Source: an uncultured Thalassotalea sp.
Lineage (GTDB): Bacteria > Pseudomonadota > Gammaproteobacteria > Enterobacterales > Alteromonadaceae
Assembly (NCBI GenBank): GCA_947502355.1
Contig: CANMZP010000027.1
Coordinates: forward strand, 1 to 59,021
DNA: 59,021 nucleotides
Direction: 5' to 3'
Shown here: positions 36,321 to 44,686 of the stretch, piece by piece
Layout: each line of letters starts with the position of its first letter
How positions within the stretch are numbered: the first letter of the stretch is position 1
Translations under genes and position numbers: made by a program
Notes under the pieces: model-generated
Seen by the model: only the letters and a program-made list of their open reading frames with translations
What the model was told of the DNA's origin: nothing
Databases searched by the model: none

Positions 36321-36662
36321 ATGGATGAAGCGAGAAACACTAAGCAAAACGGTACAGAACTAAACGGTACAGAACCAAAAGGCACACAACCAAAAGGCAC
36401 TGGGCAGGAAAAGCCAGAGCAAAATACAAACGAGCAAAAAATCATTACCCGGTTAAAAATTTGCATCGCCATTGGAATTTGTCTACTGCTTATTGGTCAT
36501 TACATCATAAGTTACAGCGGCTTGGTTGAATCCATGGGGGTTACGGCCATGATCCTAGGTGCCAGTTGTATGGCATTAGGGCTTATTTTTTCACTACCAA
36601 CGAAGATGTATTTAACGTTCTTGTTGGTAAAGCGTGAGAATGATAAGGATAAAAAGCTGTAA
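36321..36662 (+). CDS. Small two-helix membrane protein of unknown function
   Basis: About 113 residues from ATG 36321. The frame is open to TTG 36294, overlapping the kinase 3' end, but that start has no clear support. The first 40 residues are hydrophilic and carry a degenerate five-residue repeat (NGTEL, NGTEP, KGTQP, KGTGQ). Two transmembrane helices follow (CIAIGICLLLIGHYIISY and MGVTAMILGASCMALGLIF), with a basic C-terminus. It lies immediately downstream of the hybrid kinase and may be co-transcribed. I do not recognise a family, and the ribosome-binding site is weak, so this is a plausible rather than certain gene. Confidence 0.5.
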   Translation: MDEARNTKQNGTELNGTEPKGTQPKGTGQEKPEQNTNEQKIITRLKICIAIGICLLLIGHYIISYSGLVESMGVTAMILGASCMALGLIFSLPTKMYLTFLLVKRENDKDKKL

Positions 36663-36915
36663 TGCCGTAATGTAGAAATACTCCATCTATTCTTTAAAAA
36701 TCCACCGTCATATCGCCTAACCGTTTTATGGCCTTCCCCCCTTTTACCTGCCGTCAACATCTCTTTACCGCCAAACTCCGGCCATTCACCGCCCAACCAT
36801 TTACATCTCATTTACTTTGTTATAAAAAAGGGTGTCGAATATTTATAAAAAATATTATTAGCGCTTCGAATAAATATAATTTACAGCGTAAAACCACTTT
36901 AGGGATTTCAAATAA

Positions 36916-39075
36916 ATGAAAGCACATGTATTAACACCAATTGCTTTGGCAATTGCGTTAACTGGCTGTCAGCCAAGTCAAACAGAGCAAACCTCAACAC
37001 CGGCTTCGCCAGCAGTAGAGCAAAGCCAAACCGTTGAAGTAAGCAACCCATTCTTTAATGACTGGGATACCCCATTTGGTATTGCGCCATTTGATAAAAT
37101 CACCACCGAGCATTACATGCCGGCACTTGACCAAGGCATTAGTGAAGCTCGTGCTGAAATTGACGCCATTATTAATAACCCAGAGCCAGCTACCTTTGAA
37201 AACACCATTGAAGCAATGGAAAAAGGCGGTGATTTACTCGACACCGTAACCAGTGTTTTTTATGGTTTGATTGGCTCTATGTCATCACCAGAGATGCAAG
37301 CGTTATCGAAAGAGATCTCGCCTAAGCTTTCGGCATTAAGTGATGATATCAATTTAAATGACGCTTTATTTCAACGCGTTAAAGCAGTATACGAGCAGAA
37401 AGACTCGCTTACCTTAAATACTGAGCAAAAAACCTTATTAGAAAAAACCTATAAGAATTTTGTCCGTGGTGGAGCAAACTTAAACGACGCCGATAAAACC
37501 GCATTACGTGATTTAAACGAGCAAATTTCAAAGTTAAGCATCGAGTTTGGTGAAAACCTTTTAAATGAAACCAATGACTTTGAATTGGTGGTAGCCGATA
37601 AAGCGCAATTAGATGGTTTACCCGACTCCATTATTGCAGCGGCCGTTGAAACCGCTAAAGAACGTGGTCATGAAGGCAAGTGGGTATTTACCACACACCG
37701 TCCAAGCTTTTACCCATTTTTAACGTATTCAACCAATCGTGAGCTCCGTGAAAAGCTATTTTATGCTTACACGCACCGTGGCGACAATAACAACGCCAAT
37801 GATAACAAAGCCATTGCGTCTAAAATGGCGTCGCTTCGTTATGAACGAGCGCAGTTAATGGGTTACAAAACGCACGCTCACTTTGTGCTTGAAAACAATA
37901 TGGCCAAAACCCCTGAAAATGTTTACGGCTTATTAGACAAAGTATGGCCTGCCTCGTTAAAACGTGCCAAGCAAGAAGTGGCCGATATGCAAACCTTTGC
38001 CAACAGCCAAGGTGCCGATTTTAAACTTGAAGCTTGGGATTGGTGGTACTACTCAGAGAAAGTTCGTAAGCAAAAATACGACTTAGATGAAGCCGAAACC
38101 AAGCCATATTTTGAATTAAATAACACCATGAACGGGGTATTTTTTACCGCTGAAAAATTGTGGGGCGTTAAGTTTAAACAACGTGATGATTTACCTAAAT
38201 ACCATCCAGATGTCACCACGTATGAAGTGATTGACAAAGACGGTTCGGTAATAGGTGTTTACATGACTGACTTTTATGTACGTGCTTCTAAGCGCGGCGG
38301 TGCTTGGATGAGCTCATTCCGTAAGCAATACGCTATGTATGGTGAAAACGTGCAACCTATCATCTACAACGTATTAAACTACCCTGCTCCGGTAAATGAT
38401 GAACCGGTATTATTAACCTTTGATCAAGCGTCAACCTTATTCCACGAATTTGGCCACGCCATCCAAGGCTTACTTTCTGACGGTTACTATCGTTCATTAA
38501 CGGGCACATCGCTTCCACGTGATTACGTTGAGTACCCATCACAAGTGATGGAAAATTGGATGACTCAGCCAGAAGTCTTAGCCAACTTTGCCAAACATTA
38601 CCAAACAGGTGAAGTGATCCCAATGGATATGGTCAAGAAAATTCAGGCTTCGGGCAAGTTCAACCAAGGTTTTGCGACGACCGAGTACATGGCAGCGGCC
38701 TTACTTGATTTAAAATGGCACACCCTTGAAACAAGCGAATTACAAGACGCGGATAAATTTGAAGCCGATGCCATGGCTGACATTGGTTTGATTGGTGAAA
38801 TCGCCCCTCGTTACCGTTCAACTTACTTTTCGCACATCTTTGCCGGTGGTTACTCTTCAGGGTATTACGGCTACATCTGGTCAAACATTTTTGATGCTGA
38901 TACTTGGGAAGTGTTTAAAGACAAAGGTATTTTTGATGAAGCAACCGCAACAAGCTACCGTGTAAACGTATTGCAAAGTGGTGGTACAGAAGATCCTATG
39001 GATATGTATAAGCGCTTTCGTGGCAAAGAGCCAAACCCTGTGCATTTATTAGAGCGACGCGGTTTAGTTGAATAA
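36916..39075 (+). CDS. dcp: M3 family metallopeptidase (Dcp-type peptidyl-dipeptidase), lipoprotein
   Basis: 719 residues. A lipoprotein signal with lipobox LTGC gives an envelope location, unlike the mainly soluble E. coli Dcp. The zinc motif HEFGH begins at H510, with the downstream acidic ligand in YVEYPSQVMENW. The body matches the M3A thimet-oligopeptidase fold (FDQASTLFHEFGHAIQGLL). Enzymes of this type release dipeptides from, or cleave, short peptides. The gene is flanked by its own upstream gap and a strong downstream terminator. OpdA-like oligopeptidase A specificity is an alternative. Confidence 0.92.
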   Translation: MKAHVLTPIALAIALTGCQPSQTEQTSTPASPAVEQSQTVEVSNPFFNDWDTPFGIAPFDKITTEHYMPALDQGISEARAEIDAIINNPEPATFENTIEAMEKGGDLLDTVTSVFYGLIGSMSSPEMQALSKEISPKLSALSDDINLNDALFQRVKAVYEQKDSLTLNTEQKTLLEKTYKNFVRGGANLNDADKTALRDLNEQISKLSIEFGENLLNETNDFELVVADKAQLDGLPDSIIAAAVETAKERGHEGKWVFTTHRPSFYPFLTYSTNRELREKLFYAYTHRGDNNNANDNKAIASKMASLRYERAQLMGYKTHAHFVLENNMAKTPENVYGLLDKVWPASLKRAKQEVADMQTFANSQGADFKLEAWDWWYYSEKVRKQKYDLDEAETKPYFELNNTMNGVFFTAEKLWGVKFKQRDDLPKYHPDVTTYEVIDKDGSVIGVYMTDFYVRASKRGGAWMSSFRKQYAMYGENVQPIIYNVLNYPAPVNDEPVLLTFDQASTLFHEFGHAIQGLLSDGYYRSLTGTSLPRDYVEYPSQVMENWMTQPEVLANFAKHYQTGEVIPMDMVKKIQASGKFNQGFATTEYMAAALLDLKWHTLETSELQDADKFEADAMADIGLIGEIAPRYRSTYFSHIFAGGYSSGYYGYIWSNIFDADTWEVFKDKGIFDEATATSYRVNVLQSGGTEDPMDMYKRFRGKEPNPVHLLERRGLVE

Positions 39076-39104
39076 CGCTTAACTTAAAGCCAAAGCGAAA
39101 AATA

Positions 39105-39137
39105 AAAGAGGATTATGCAGCGTATAATCCTCTTTTT
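39105..39137 (+). terminator. Rho-independent terminator between convergent dcp and kinase genes
   Basis: AAAGAGGATTAT and ATAATCCTCTTT form a 12-bp stem around a 7-nt loop, followed by further T residues. It lies 29 bp after the dcp stop and almost touches the convergent kinase stop, so it may also act weakly on the other strand. Confidence 0.9.
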
Positions 39138-39141
39138 CTGA

Positions 39142-42138
39142 CTAAGCCGATTGATAGATTTGCTTTATTTCCACCGCCATTTCGGCAACCAAGTCAGGCA
39201 ACAGTTCAAACTCTTCGCGTTTACCTGCCATGTCTATTTTACTTGTTATTGTGCCCAGCTCAGCAAAACCAAATACCGCTGCCGCGCCACTTATGCGATG
39301 GCAAATCGACAGGATAGTCTGGTGATCTTGACCATTTAAAGCAATCTTTATGGTGGCTAAGTCTTTGCCAAGTTCGCTTTTAAATAACTCAACTAAGTCG
39401 CTTAAATCCACACTATTTACTGCACTATTTACCGCACTAGCTTCAGCACTATTTATCGCACTAGTTTCAGTAGAAGTTTCAATGGGGGGCTGTGCACGAC
39501 TTTGGTCGCTATTAGGTTGGTTATTGGGTTTATGACTCGGTGGGTCTATTTCTCGCGTTAGTTCTGGACGGCTAATGGCTAAGTTATTTTCAGCAACGCT
39601 TTGCTGCTCAATTGTTTCATGCAAGTTAAAGTGTTTCGTTAAAATGCTTAATAGCTCAGGGCGATTTAACGGCTTTTGAATATGACCGGCAAAGCCTTGG
39701 TCCATGTATTCCCTAATTTCTGACGGCATAGCATTCGCGGTAAGCGCATAGACTGGCACTTGACACTGCAACTGATTCAGTTTTTTTAAGGTTTCGATGC
39801 CATCGAGTTTGGGCATTTGAATATCGAGCAATATTAAGTCAGGTTTATGAGATTGATATACGGCCAGTGCCTGCACCCCATTTTCGGCCAGTAAGACTTC
39901 AAAGCCCATATGCTTAAATAACCGAGCAAATAACTCGCGGTTATCTTGGTAATCATCGGCCAACAAAATTTTACCCGAAAAGCCATTTTTAGGCAGATGG
40001 ATCATTGGGATGGCTAATTGGCTTAGCGCTGAGTCGACCTTTTCACCTTTAATATAGGGCAGGTTTAACACGAACGTACTGCCTTGATTAACCTGACTGT
40101 CAACGTTAATTCGTCCGTCTAGCATTCTTGCTAGCTGCGATGATAAAAACAACCCTAACCCTGTGCCGCCATAACTGCGGCTGATGTTATTATTGCCTTG
40201 ATTAAAGCGCTCAAATACGTGTTGTAACTGTTCTTCGTCCATCCCGATGCCCGAATCGATGACGGCAATGATCAAACGATCGTCCTCGATTTTCGCCGAA
40301 ATGGTCACTTGCCCTTTATCGGTAAACTTAATCGCATTTGAGCATAAATTAAAAATAATTTGATTCAACCTTAAGCTGTCTGTTTTTATATACAGACTAT
40401 CAGGCAAGTTATGTTCTAATTTCAGTGTTAAGCCTTTGCGTTTCGCTTGCTTAGCAAATAAGTGCTCTACCTGCTTTAAACAATCGAGCAAGTTAACATC
40501 GGCCAACTCGATTTCAAACTTCCCGGCTTCAATTTTACTCAGGTTTAAAATGTCATTAACCAGCTGCAATAAATGCTCGGAGTTACGATGGATAACGTGC
40601 ATATCGTTGGTTAAATTTTCCTCGGTAACTTCACCGTTAGCCCGTGCCTGCGAAAGCCCTAAAATGGCGGTAAGGGGGGTTCGAATTTCATGGCTCATAT
40701 TGGCTAAAAATTGACTTTTAACGCTATTGGCCTTTTTAAGCTCTGTGGTCAGTTTCTTTAATTCACTGGTGCGCAACTCAACCATTTTGGCCAAATTGTT
40801 TTTAATTTTCTTCTCATTATGACGACGGTAATAGATGCTTATCACCGTAAAGCCCAAAATGGTAATAATTACGCTATAGAGCTGTTGCTGCCTTGATTTG
40901 CTCAATTGTAATTGGTGTAATTTACTGGCTTGCTCTAGAGACTCAACCTGTTGCTTTAATTGGCCTGCTTCATGTTTGACCAATAACTGATATACCCAAG
41001 AGCTGCTGATTTCACGATTACGTTGGGAAAACTCTATCGACTTAGCAATGGATTCGGCCCTGGCTCCTTGATTCGCCGCCAAGAGCGAATCAAATAACAG
41101 GTTTTCGACTTGTTGCGCTTTGTAGTCAAATTCTTTCGCCAATTCATTACTTTTAGCAAGGTAGTGCTTGGTTAACTCTATGTCGCCTTTATAATAGTTG
41201 CCTATGGCCAATTCAGCATAACAACCGGCATTCGCTCTCATATGGTCATGCTTCATATCGATGCATTGTTGGGCATACCCCATGGCTTCCTGATAGCGCC
41301 CCACGCGATTGAGCATTTGCGATAAGTGAAACATTTCTGAAGCCGCATCGTATAACAGATTGTTCTCCAAGTAATACTTTAGCGCTTCTCGGGTGTAATA
41401 TTCGGCTTTGTCATATTCAGATATTTGTACATAAGAAATTCCCAAGTCACTGTTGGTTAAGGCTATGGGATAGGGATCGCCAATGGTAAGCCTTTTTTGG
41501 TAAACACTGTTAAACGCTTCAAGCGCTTTATTATACAGGCCCAAATGCATGTATAAGCCACCGATGTTCGACTGAATATCAATCTTATCTATTTGACTAC
41601 CAAATTGTTCATACATAGGCTTTGCCTGTTTATATACCTCTAACGCCATTGGGTAATTACCGGCAGCGCTATGAACCAAGCCAATGTTATTTAATAGGTT
41701 GGCTTGTTTTATGGGGGCGTCTTGCTGTGCATAGTAGTCGAGGGCGTTATGGTAGGCGCTAAGTGCTTGTTCGAATGTGCCTTTAAAGTAGTTATAAATG
41801 CCCAGTAATTTATTGGTTTGGGCAATTTTCTCGGGGAGTTTGGCCTGATAAGCAACTTGTCGAGCCAACTCAATCTGCTCAATCGCTTTATCAAGTTCGC
41901 CTATTTGGTGGTGATTTTTAGCAAGCGTGGTGTAAATGGTGATTTCTTGATCGACATCGAGCTCATTGTGATTAAATAATAACGTCAGCTGTTGGTTTTG
42001 TTTTTTAAGATCGTCTAGCGCCAGAATGGCAGCAAGCTGAGGCTCTATGTTCTGTTGTTGAGCCTGAACAGAAAAAGGAAATAAAACGAGCCAGGACAGA
42101 AAAATTAAACAGCTTACATACCGTTGAAAAGTATTCAT
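39142..42138 (-). CDS. TPR-containing hybrid sensor histidine kinase with REC and HPt
   Basis: 998 residues. The signal peptide ends near SVQA|QQQ. About six to eight TPR repeats occupy residues 40-330 and should sit in the periplasm. A transmembrane helix lies near 418-437. HisKA has H483 in MSHEIRTP; the HATPase follows; a receiver has D772 in LLDIQMP; a Ser/Ala/Asn-rich linker follows; the HPt domain has H947 (CHRISGAAAVFG). The phosphorelay is complete up to the HPt. Periplasmic TPR sensors of this type probably read protein or peptide partners, but the signal is unknown. The gene is convergent with dcp and 124 bp from the diguanylate cyclase. Confidence 0.9.
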   Translation of the reverse strand: MNTFQRYVSCLIFLSWLVLFPFSVQAQQQNIEPQLAAILALDDLKKQNQQLTLLFNHNELDVDQEITIYTTLAKNHHQIGELDKAIEQIELARQVAYQAKLPEKIAQTNKLLGIYNYFKGTFEQALSAYHNALDYYAQQDAPIKQANLLNNIGLVHSAAGNYPMALEVYKQAKPMYEQFGSQIDKIDIQSNIGGLYMHLGLYNKALEAFNSVYQKRLTIGDPYPIALTNSDLGISYVQISEYDKAEYYTREALKYYLENNLLYDAASEMFHLSQMLNRVGRYQEAMGYAQQCIDMKHDHMRANAGCYAELAIGNYYKGDIELTKHYLAKSNELAKEFDYKAQQVENLLFDSLLAANQGARAESIAKSIEFSQRNREISSSWVYQLLVKHEAGQLKQQVESLEQASKLHQLQLSKSRQQQLYSVIITILGFTVISIYYRRHNEKKIKNNLAKMVELRTSELKKLTTELKKANSVKSQFLANMSHEIRTPLTAILGLSQARANGEVTEENLTNDMHVIHRNSEHLLQLVNDILNLSKIEAGKFEIELADVNLLDCLKQVEHLFAKQAKRKGLTLKLEHNLPDSLYIKTDSLRLNQIIFNLCSNAIKFTDKGQVTISAKIEDDRLIIAVIDSGIGMDEEQLQHVFERFNQGNNNISRSYGGTGLGLFLSSQLARMLDGRINVDSQVNQGSTFVLNLPYIKGEKVDSALSQLAIPMIHLPKNGFSGKILLADDYQDNRELFARLFKHMGFEVLLAENGVQALAVYQSHKPDLILLDIQMPKLDGIETLKKLNQLQCQVPVYALTANAMPSEIREYMDQGFAGHIQKPLNRPELLSILTKHFNLHETIEQQSVAENNLAISRPELTREIDPPSHKPNNQPNSDQSRAQPPIETSTETSAINSAEASAVNSAVNSVDLSDLVELFKSELGKDLATIKIALNGQDHQTILSICHRISGAAAVFGFAELGTITSKIDMAGKREEFELLPDLVAEMAVEIKQIYQSA

Positions 42139-42262
42139 TTATTGTGTTCTTTGTCCTGTTATATTCCCTTAAAGTATTTATAACATTTGCCCCCCATAAA
42201 ACACAATAAATAAAATGGGTCTGCCTGGCTTTTTACTGTCTCATTTTAGGGCTATTTTAAGT

Positions 42263-43336
42263 CTAGGACCAACACACCTGATTTTTACCGGAATGCTTGG
42301 CTTGATAAAGCTTTTGGTCGGCGTTATTTAAAATGGAAATCGCCGAGGTGGATTTTTCTATTTGAGAAACCCCAATACTCACCGTTAACTGATAATGTAT
42401 CTCGTTGTACGCAAATGTTGAGCTTTCGATAATTTTACGAAATTGGTCAGCGCGCTTATGGGCAACCTCTAATGGTGCATTCGCCAAAATAATTAAGAAT
42501 TCTTCGCCACCCCAGCGGCATATAATATCACCACTGCGGACGCCTTTTTTAAGCTGTTTGGCAATGTTTTGCAAGGCTACATCACCTGCCTGATGACCAT
42601 ATTTATCATTTATTGATTTAAAATTATCAATATCAATTAACAACACTGAGCTTTCATGGCACAGCTCTTCGTTAAAATAGTTACCGTTTAAAAAGTTTTC
42701 AATAATGAAATGTCGGTTATACAGCTGAGTTAATGGGTCAATATTGGCACTGTGCTCTAGGGTTAGCTGCAACGATTTCAAGGTATTTAGGGTTTTCTCT
42801 TTTAAATACCCTAACGTAATACAAAATGCAGAAAGAATAAGTAGGGAAACCGTAAAGCGTATACTTGAATCAAACGTATACATATTATTCACCAGCCCAC
42901 CTTCTGCGGTAATAAGCAAATAACAGCAAACGAATAAAAAACCAACCGTAAAAAGAAGGCCTTGTTTAAAACGATTAATAATAATGGCCACCGCGATAAG
43001 CGGAAACACCCATAATGGTCCGGTAAAATTACGCCCACCGCTGATCACCAAATATAAACAAAGAGCCACCACAATAAAGCCTAATACCGTCGCGGCCATT
43101 GAGTAGTTTCGATGATAATAATAAGCGACGACATTACCCAAACCGAATGTCGCGGTAAAAAAAATGGAGGAAGCCAACCAATAGTTATTTTCAATAACGC
43201 TATTGGTGCCAAAAATCACTAAAAATATGGCACCACCAAACGTGAGAACATTAATTAAAATAAACTGGTTACGTTCATTAATTGCATCAAGCTTTTTAAG
43301 GGTTTTACTGTGTATAAATAAATCAGATTGTGACAT
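42263..43336 (-). CDS. Membrane-bound diguanylate cyclase (GGDEF domain)
   Basis: 357 residues. Six transmembrane segments occupy about residues 25-190, followed by a GGDEF domain. The active-site loop is GGEEF at 276-280, a functional variant, and RSGD, five residues upstream, is an intact RxxD inhibitory I-site. The enzyme should make cyclic di-GMP from two GTP and be product-inhibited. It has no EAL domain. It lies upstream of the TPR hybrid kinase on the same strand, but a 124-bp gap leaves co-transcription open. The membrane domain is not a family I can name. Confidence 0.92.
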   Translation of the reverse strand: MSQSDLFIHSKTLKKLDAINERNQFILINVLTFGGAIFLVIFGTNSVIENNYWLASSIFFTATFGLGNVVAYYYHRNYSMAATVLGFIVVALCLYLVISGGRNFTGPLWVFPLIAVAIIINRFKQGLLFTVGFLFVCCYLLITAEGGLVNNMYTFDSSIRFTVSLLILSAFCITLGYLKEKTLNTLKSLQLTLEHSANIDPLTQLYNRHFIIENFLNGNYFNEELCHESSVLLIDIDNFKSINDKYGHQAGDVALQNIAKQLKKGVRSGDIICRWGGEEFLIILANAPLEVAHKRADQFRKIIESSTFAYNEIHYQLTVSIGVSQIEKSTSAISILNNADQKLYQAKHSGKNQVCWS

Positions 43337-43615
43337 AACTTTTATTTTTATTATTATTATTTTGAATACATTGTGAATTCATTTTATTACCGTTTTGGGC
43401 ATAGATAAGCCCCACTGATAACTAATTTAACAAAACCTAATATACTTGAACAGACTTTTTTAGCACATAAATGCAAAACGTTCCAAACGGTCATTTTTTA
43501 TCACATCCCCCCTGTAAAACTGTATAAAAAATAGCTGTGGTATGACCAGAAACCATGGTAAAATGGCTAACCAATCATTTTTACATTTGTTACCGACGAA
43601 AGAGCCCAAAAGTAA

Positions 43616-43891
43616 ATGAAACCCGATCGACATACGGCAATGACTCAACTGATTAAGCAAGTGCGAAATGATTTTCCATTCGCTGCGCCCGAAGCGCAAA
43701 TTTGTGTAAGTGGCTGCCAGGGCTGCCCCAAAAAACTGCTTGAACTTGCCGACACAGAACTGACTGATTGGGAATATCGGTTAAAAGAAGGTGAAACCCC
43801 ATTGTTTGGTGACATTAGCCGTCTTGCTAAGATGTGTAAAAATATACGTCGAGGTTTATTACGAAATAAGCTTGTTGCCAAGCTCCCCTAA
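43616..43891 (+). CDS. Small conserved protein with CX3CX2C motif
   Basis: A 91-residue soluble protein. It carries C30, C34 and C37 in ICVSGCQGCPKKLLE, and a further Cys near residue 74 (AKMCKNI). This could bind a metal or Fe-S centre, but no family name is recalled with certainty; similar small proteins seem to occur in other Alteromonadales. ATG 43616 or ATG 43640 could be the start; neither has a strong ribosome-binding site. It is transcribed divergently from the diguanylate cyclase. The basic C-terminus (RRGLLRNKL) could suggest nucleic-acid contact. Confidence 0.6.
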   Translation: MKPDRHTAMTQLIKQVRNDFPFAAPEAQICVSGCQGCPKKLLELADTELTDWEYRLKEGETPLFGDISRLAKMCKNIRRGLLRNKLVAKLP

Positions 43892-43939
43892 CTAATTGTT
43901 TTTTAGCAGCCAATATCGGCACGGCATATTATCGCGGCG

Positions 43940-43994
43940 GTTGTTAAAGGTTCAGGTTGTTAAAGGTGCTGTTGTTAAAGGTGCTATTGTAAAG
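43940..43994. repeat. Short tandem repeat, 15-16 bp
   Basis: Three to four copies of GTTGTTAAAGGTGCT-like units start at 43940, 43956 and 43971, between the small Cys-motif gene and the convergent LysE-family gene. No hairpin or coding role is seen. Confidence 0.6.
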
Positions 43995-44036
43995 CTTCTG
44001 AAGGCATGAATCACGCAATCAGCGAAGTAGCGTTAC

Positions 44037-44648
44037 CTAAAATAGTACCGGATAAAGCGACAGCACCAACAAGCCAGCCATGCTGTAGTTAAAAGCGGTT
44101 AATCTTTTTGGGGTATTTAAAAATCGGCGCAATTGTTTGCCCAAATACACCCAACAATTAATGCAGGGAAAGTTTATTAAACCAAAAATTGCCGCAATGA
44201 TCACAATAGACGAGAGTGTGTTGCTTGGCGAATAAACCGTTACAGCCGTTAATGCCATACTCCACGCTTTGGGATTGACCCACTGAAACGAAGCGGCTTG
44301 TAAAAAGCTGATTGGGGTTGGTTGTTGCTCATTTCCCGAAACCGATTTAATAGGTTCACTCGAGCGCGCTATTTTGTATGCCAGGTAAAGTAAATACAGG
44401 ACGCTCACGATTTTTAGGACATCGTAAAAAACCGGAAACGCTGCAAACACTTCAATTAGACCAATCCCAACCAAAGCGACCATTAAGGTAAACCCGATAC
44501 AAACCCCAAACATGTGCGGCAGTGTGCGTTTAATACCAAAGTTAGCACCCGATGACATCAGCATCAGGTTATTCGGACCCGGCGTTATTGACGAGACAAA
44601 TGAAAAGATGCCAAAGGCGGTTAAAAGCTCAAGATTAAAATCCGACAA
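44037..44648 (-). CDS. LysE/RhtB-family amino-acid exporter
   Basis: 203 residues with about six transmembrane segments. The family N-terminal motif ITPGPNNLMLMSSG is present, followed by FGIKRTLPHMFGVCIGF. Members export amino acids or their derivatives; the substrate cannot be told from sequence. It starts 38 bp after the stop of the HtrA-like lipoprotein gene on the same strand, so the two may share a transcript, though a functional link is not obvious. Confidence 0.9.
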   Translation of the reverse strand: MSDFNLELLTAFGIFSFVSSITPGPNNLMLMSSGANFGIKRTLPHMFGVCIGFTLMVALVGIGLIEVFAAFPVFYDVLKIVSVLYLLYLAYKIARSSEPIKSVSGNEQQPTPISFLQAASFQWVNPKAWSMALTAVTVYSPSNTLSSIVIIAAIFGLINFPCINCWVYLGKQLRRFLNTPKRLTAFNYSMAGLLVLSLYPVLF

Positions 44649-44686
44649 ACAACCCTCTTTAATACGTCTTGATTAGCGTTAATACG

